Source: Methylovirgula sp.
GTDB taxonomy: Bacteria > Pseudomonadota > Alphaproteobacteria > Rhizobiales > Beijerinckiaceae
DNA: 6,628 nucleotides
Reading direction: 5' to 3'
NCBI GenBank assembly: GCA_030040215.1
Contig: JASHUD010000182.1
Coordinates: forward strand, 1-6,628
Below, in pieces: positions 6,119 to 6,628 of the stretch (its first letter is position 1; each line of letters opens with the position of its first letter). The notes beneath the pieces were generated by a model. It was not told the DNA's origin. It searched no databases and saw only the letters and a program-made list of their open reading frames with translations. A program made the position numbers and the translations under genes.

Positions 6119-6628
6119 TTAGCGGCGGCGCTTTGCGCGGGCCGAGTTCGCTTCGGCAAATCTCTGCCGCACCTTTTCGACGAGCGCCGGCGCGGCGCTG
6201 ACGGTAACCTCCAGACCCCCGTCGGCCGTCTCGCTGCGGCGTAAGACTTCGGTATGTTCGTAGAGCCAATTGCGGCCGCGTCCGTCATCCGGATCGACGT
6301 GCAGGTCGAGAACGACGCGATCGGCCGCAAGGCGCGTCTCCAGCCGCACGACGAGTTCGTCGATCCCCTGCCCGGTCAGCGCCGAAATCGCGATCGGCCG
6401 CGTCTTTTCCGGCTGCCGCCGCGCGGCGTTGCGCAGCGCCAGCATCTTTTCCGCTTCGACAAGATCGATCTTATTCCAGATTTCGAGGACGCGGTCCGGA
6501 CGCTCCTTGACGCCGAGCTCGGCAAGAACCCGCTCGACATCGTCGCGTTGCGCCTCGCTGTCGGGATGGGCGATGTCGCGCACGTGAAGGATCAAGTCGG
6601 CTTCGGTAACTTCCTCCAGGGTCGCTTT
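6119..6628 (-). CDS. hflX: GTPase HflX (partial, 5' part outside window)
   Basis: HflX is a translation-associated GTPase that binds the 50S subunit and can split stalled 70S ribosomes under stress. The visible part is the C-terminal 169 residues; the family is usually about 430-460, so the N-terminal HflX domain and the G1-G3 motifs lie beyond 6628. The frame is open to the window edge and reads KATLEEVTEADLILHVRDIAHPDSEAQ, which is highly typical of HflX after the G3 region. The G4 motif NKID follows in EIWNKIDLVEAEK, and the G5-like ISALTG comes after that. The C-terminal domain ends in a basic tail (ARAKRRR). The TTG at 6595 is internal, not a start. The stop is 30 nt from that of mazG, in convergent orientation. 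In related genomes hfq commonly lies just upstream of hflX, which cannot be checked here. I see no clear terminator in the short convergent gap. Confidence 0.95.
   Translation of the reverse strand, partial: KATLEEVTEADLILHVRDIAHPDSEAQRDDVERVLAELGVKERPDRVLEIWNKIDLVEAEKMLALRNAARRQPEKTRPIAISALTGQGIDELVVRLETRLAADRVVLDLHVDPDDGRGRNWLYEHTEVLRRSETADGGLEVTVSAAPALVEKVRQRFAEANSARAKRRR

Overview
The window reads as a conserved housekeeping stretch of an alphaproteobacterial chromosome, most likely Hyphomicrobiales (Rhizobiales). A Beijerinckiaceae- or Methylocystaceae-like genome would fit, but the family cannot be fixed from this sequence alone. The reasons are high G+C with strong G/C bias at third codon positions, the order holB-metG-tatD-metallo-beta-lactamase, a cold-shock protein with two cold-shock domains and a basic RGP-rich N-terminus, and mazG convergent with hflX. 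Every protein matches a family that is usually vertically inherited. There is no insertion sequence, CRISPR array, tRNA, rRNA or obvious mobile gene.

Layout. Positions 1-4219 look like one co-directional operon on the + strand. It holds the 3' part of holB (DNA polymerase III delta'), metG (methionyl-tRNA synthetase, 1070-2617), a TatD/YcfH-type metal hydrolase (2625-3419) and an MBL-fold hydrolase of the PhnP-like group (3416-4219). Spacing tightens along it: 49 nt, then 7 nt, then an ATGA overlap. A gap of about 360 bp follows (4220-4577) with no convincing gene. It does contain a 28-bp dif-like sequence (XerC/XerD arm layout) at 4243-4270 and an AT-rich patch near 4400. Next come a two-domain cold-shock protein (4578-5222) and mazG (5300-6088), with two tandem hairpins between them. 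Finally the 3' part of hflX lies on the - strand (6119-6628), ending tail-to-tail 30 nt from mazG.

Function. The first operon joins clamp loading, initiator and elongator Met-tRNA charging, and two small metal-dependent phosphoester or nucleic-acid hydrolases. The second half holds stress and quality-control functions: an RNA chaperone, a nucleotide pyrophosphohydrolase that removes aberrant NTPs or lowers (p)ppGpp, and a ribosome-associated GTPase.

I do not see a clear undescribed system. The parts worth a second look are the dif-like site in the long non-coding gap, the hairpin pair in front of mazG next to an RNA-melting cold-shock protein, and the MBL hydrolase of unassigned substrate fixed in a replication/translation operon.
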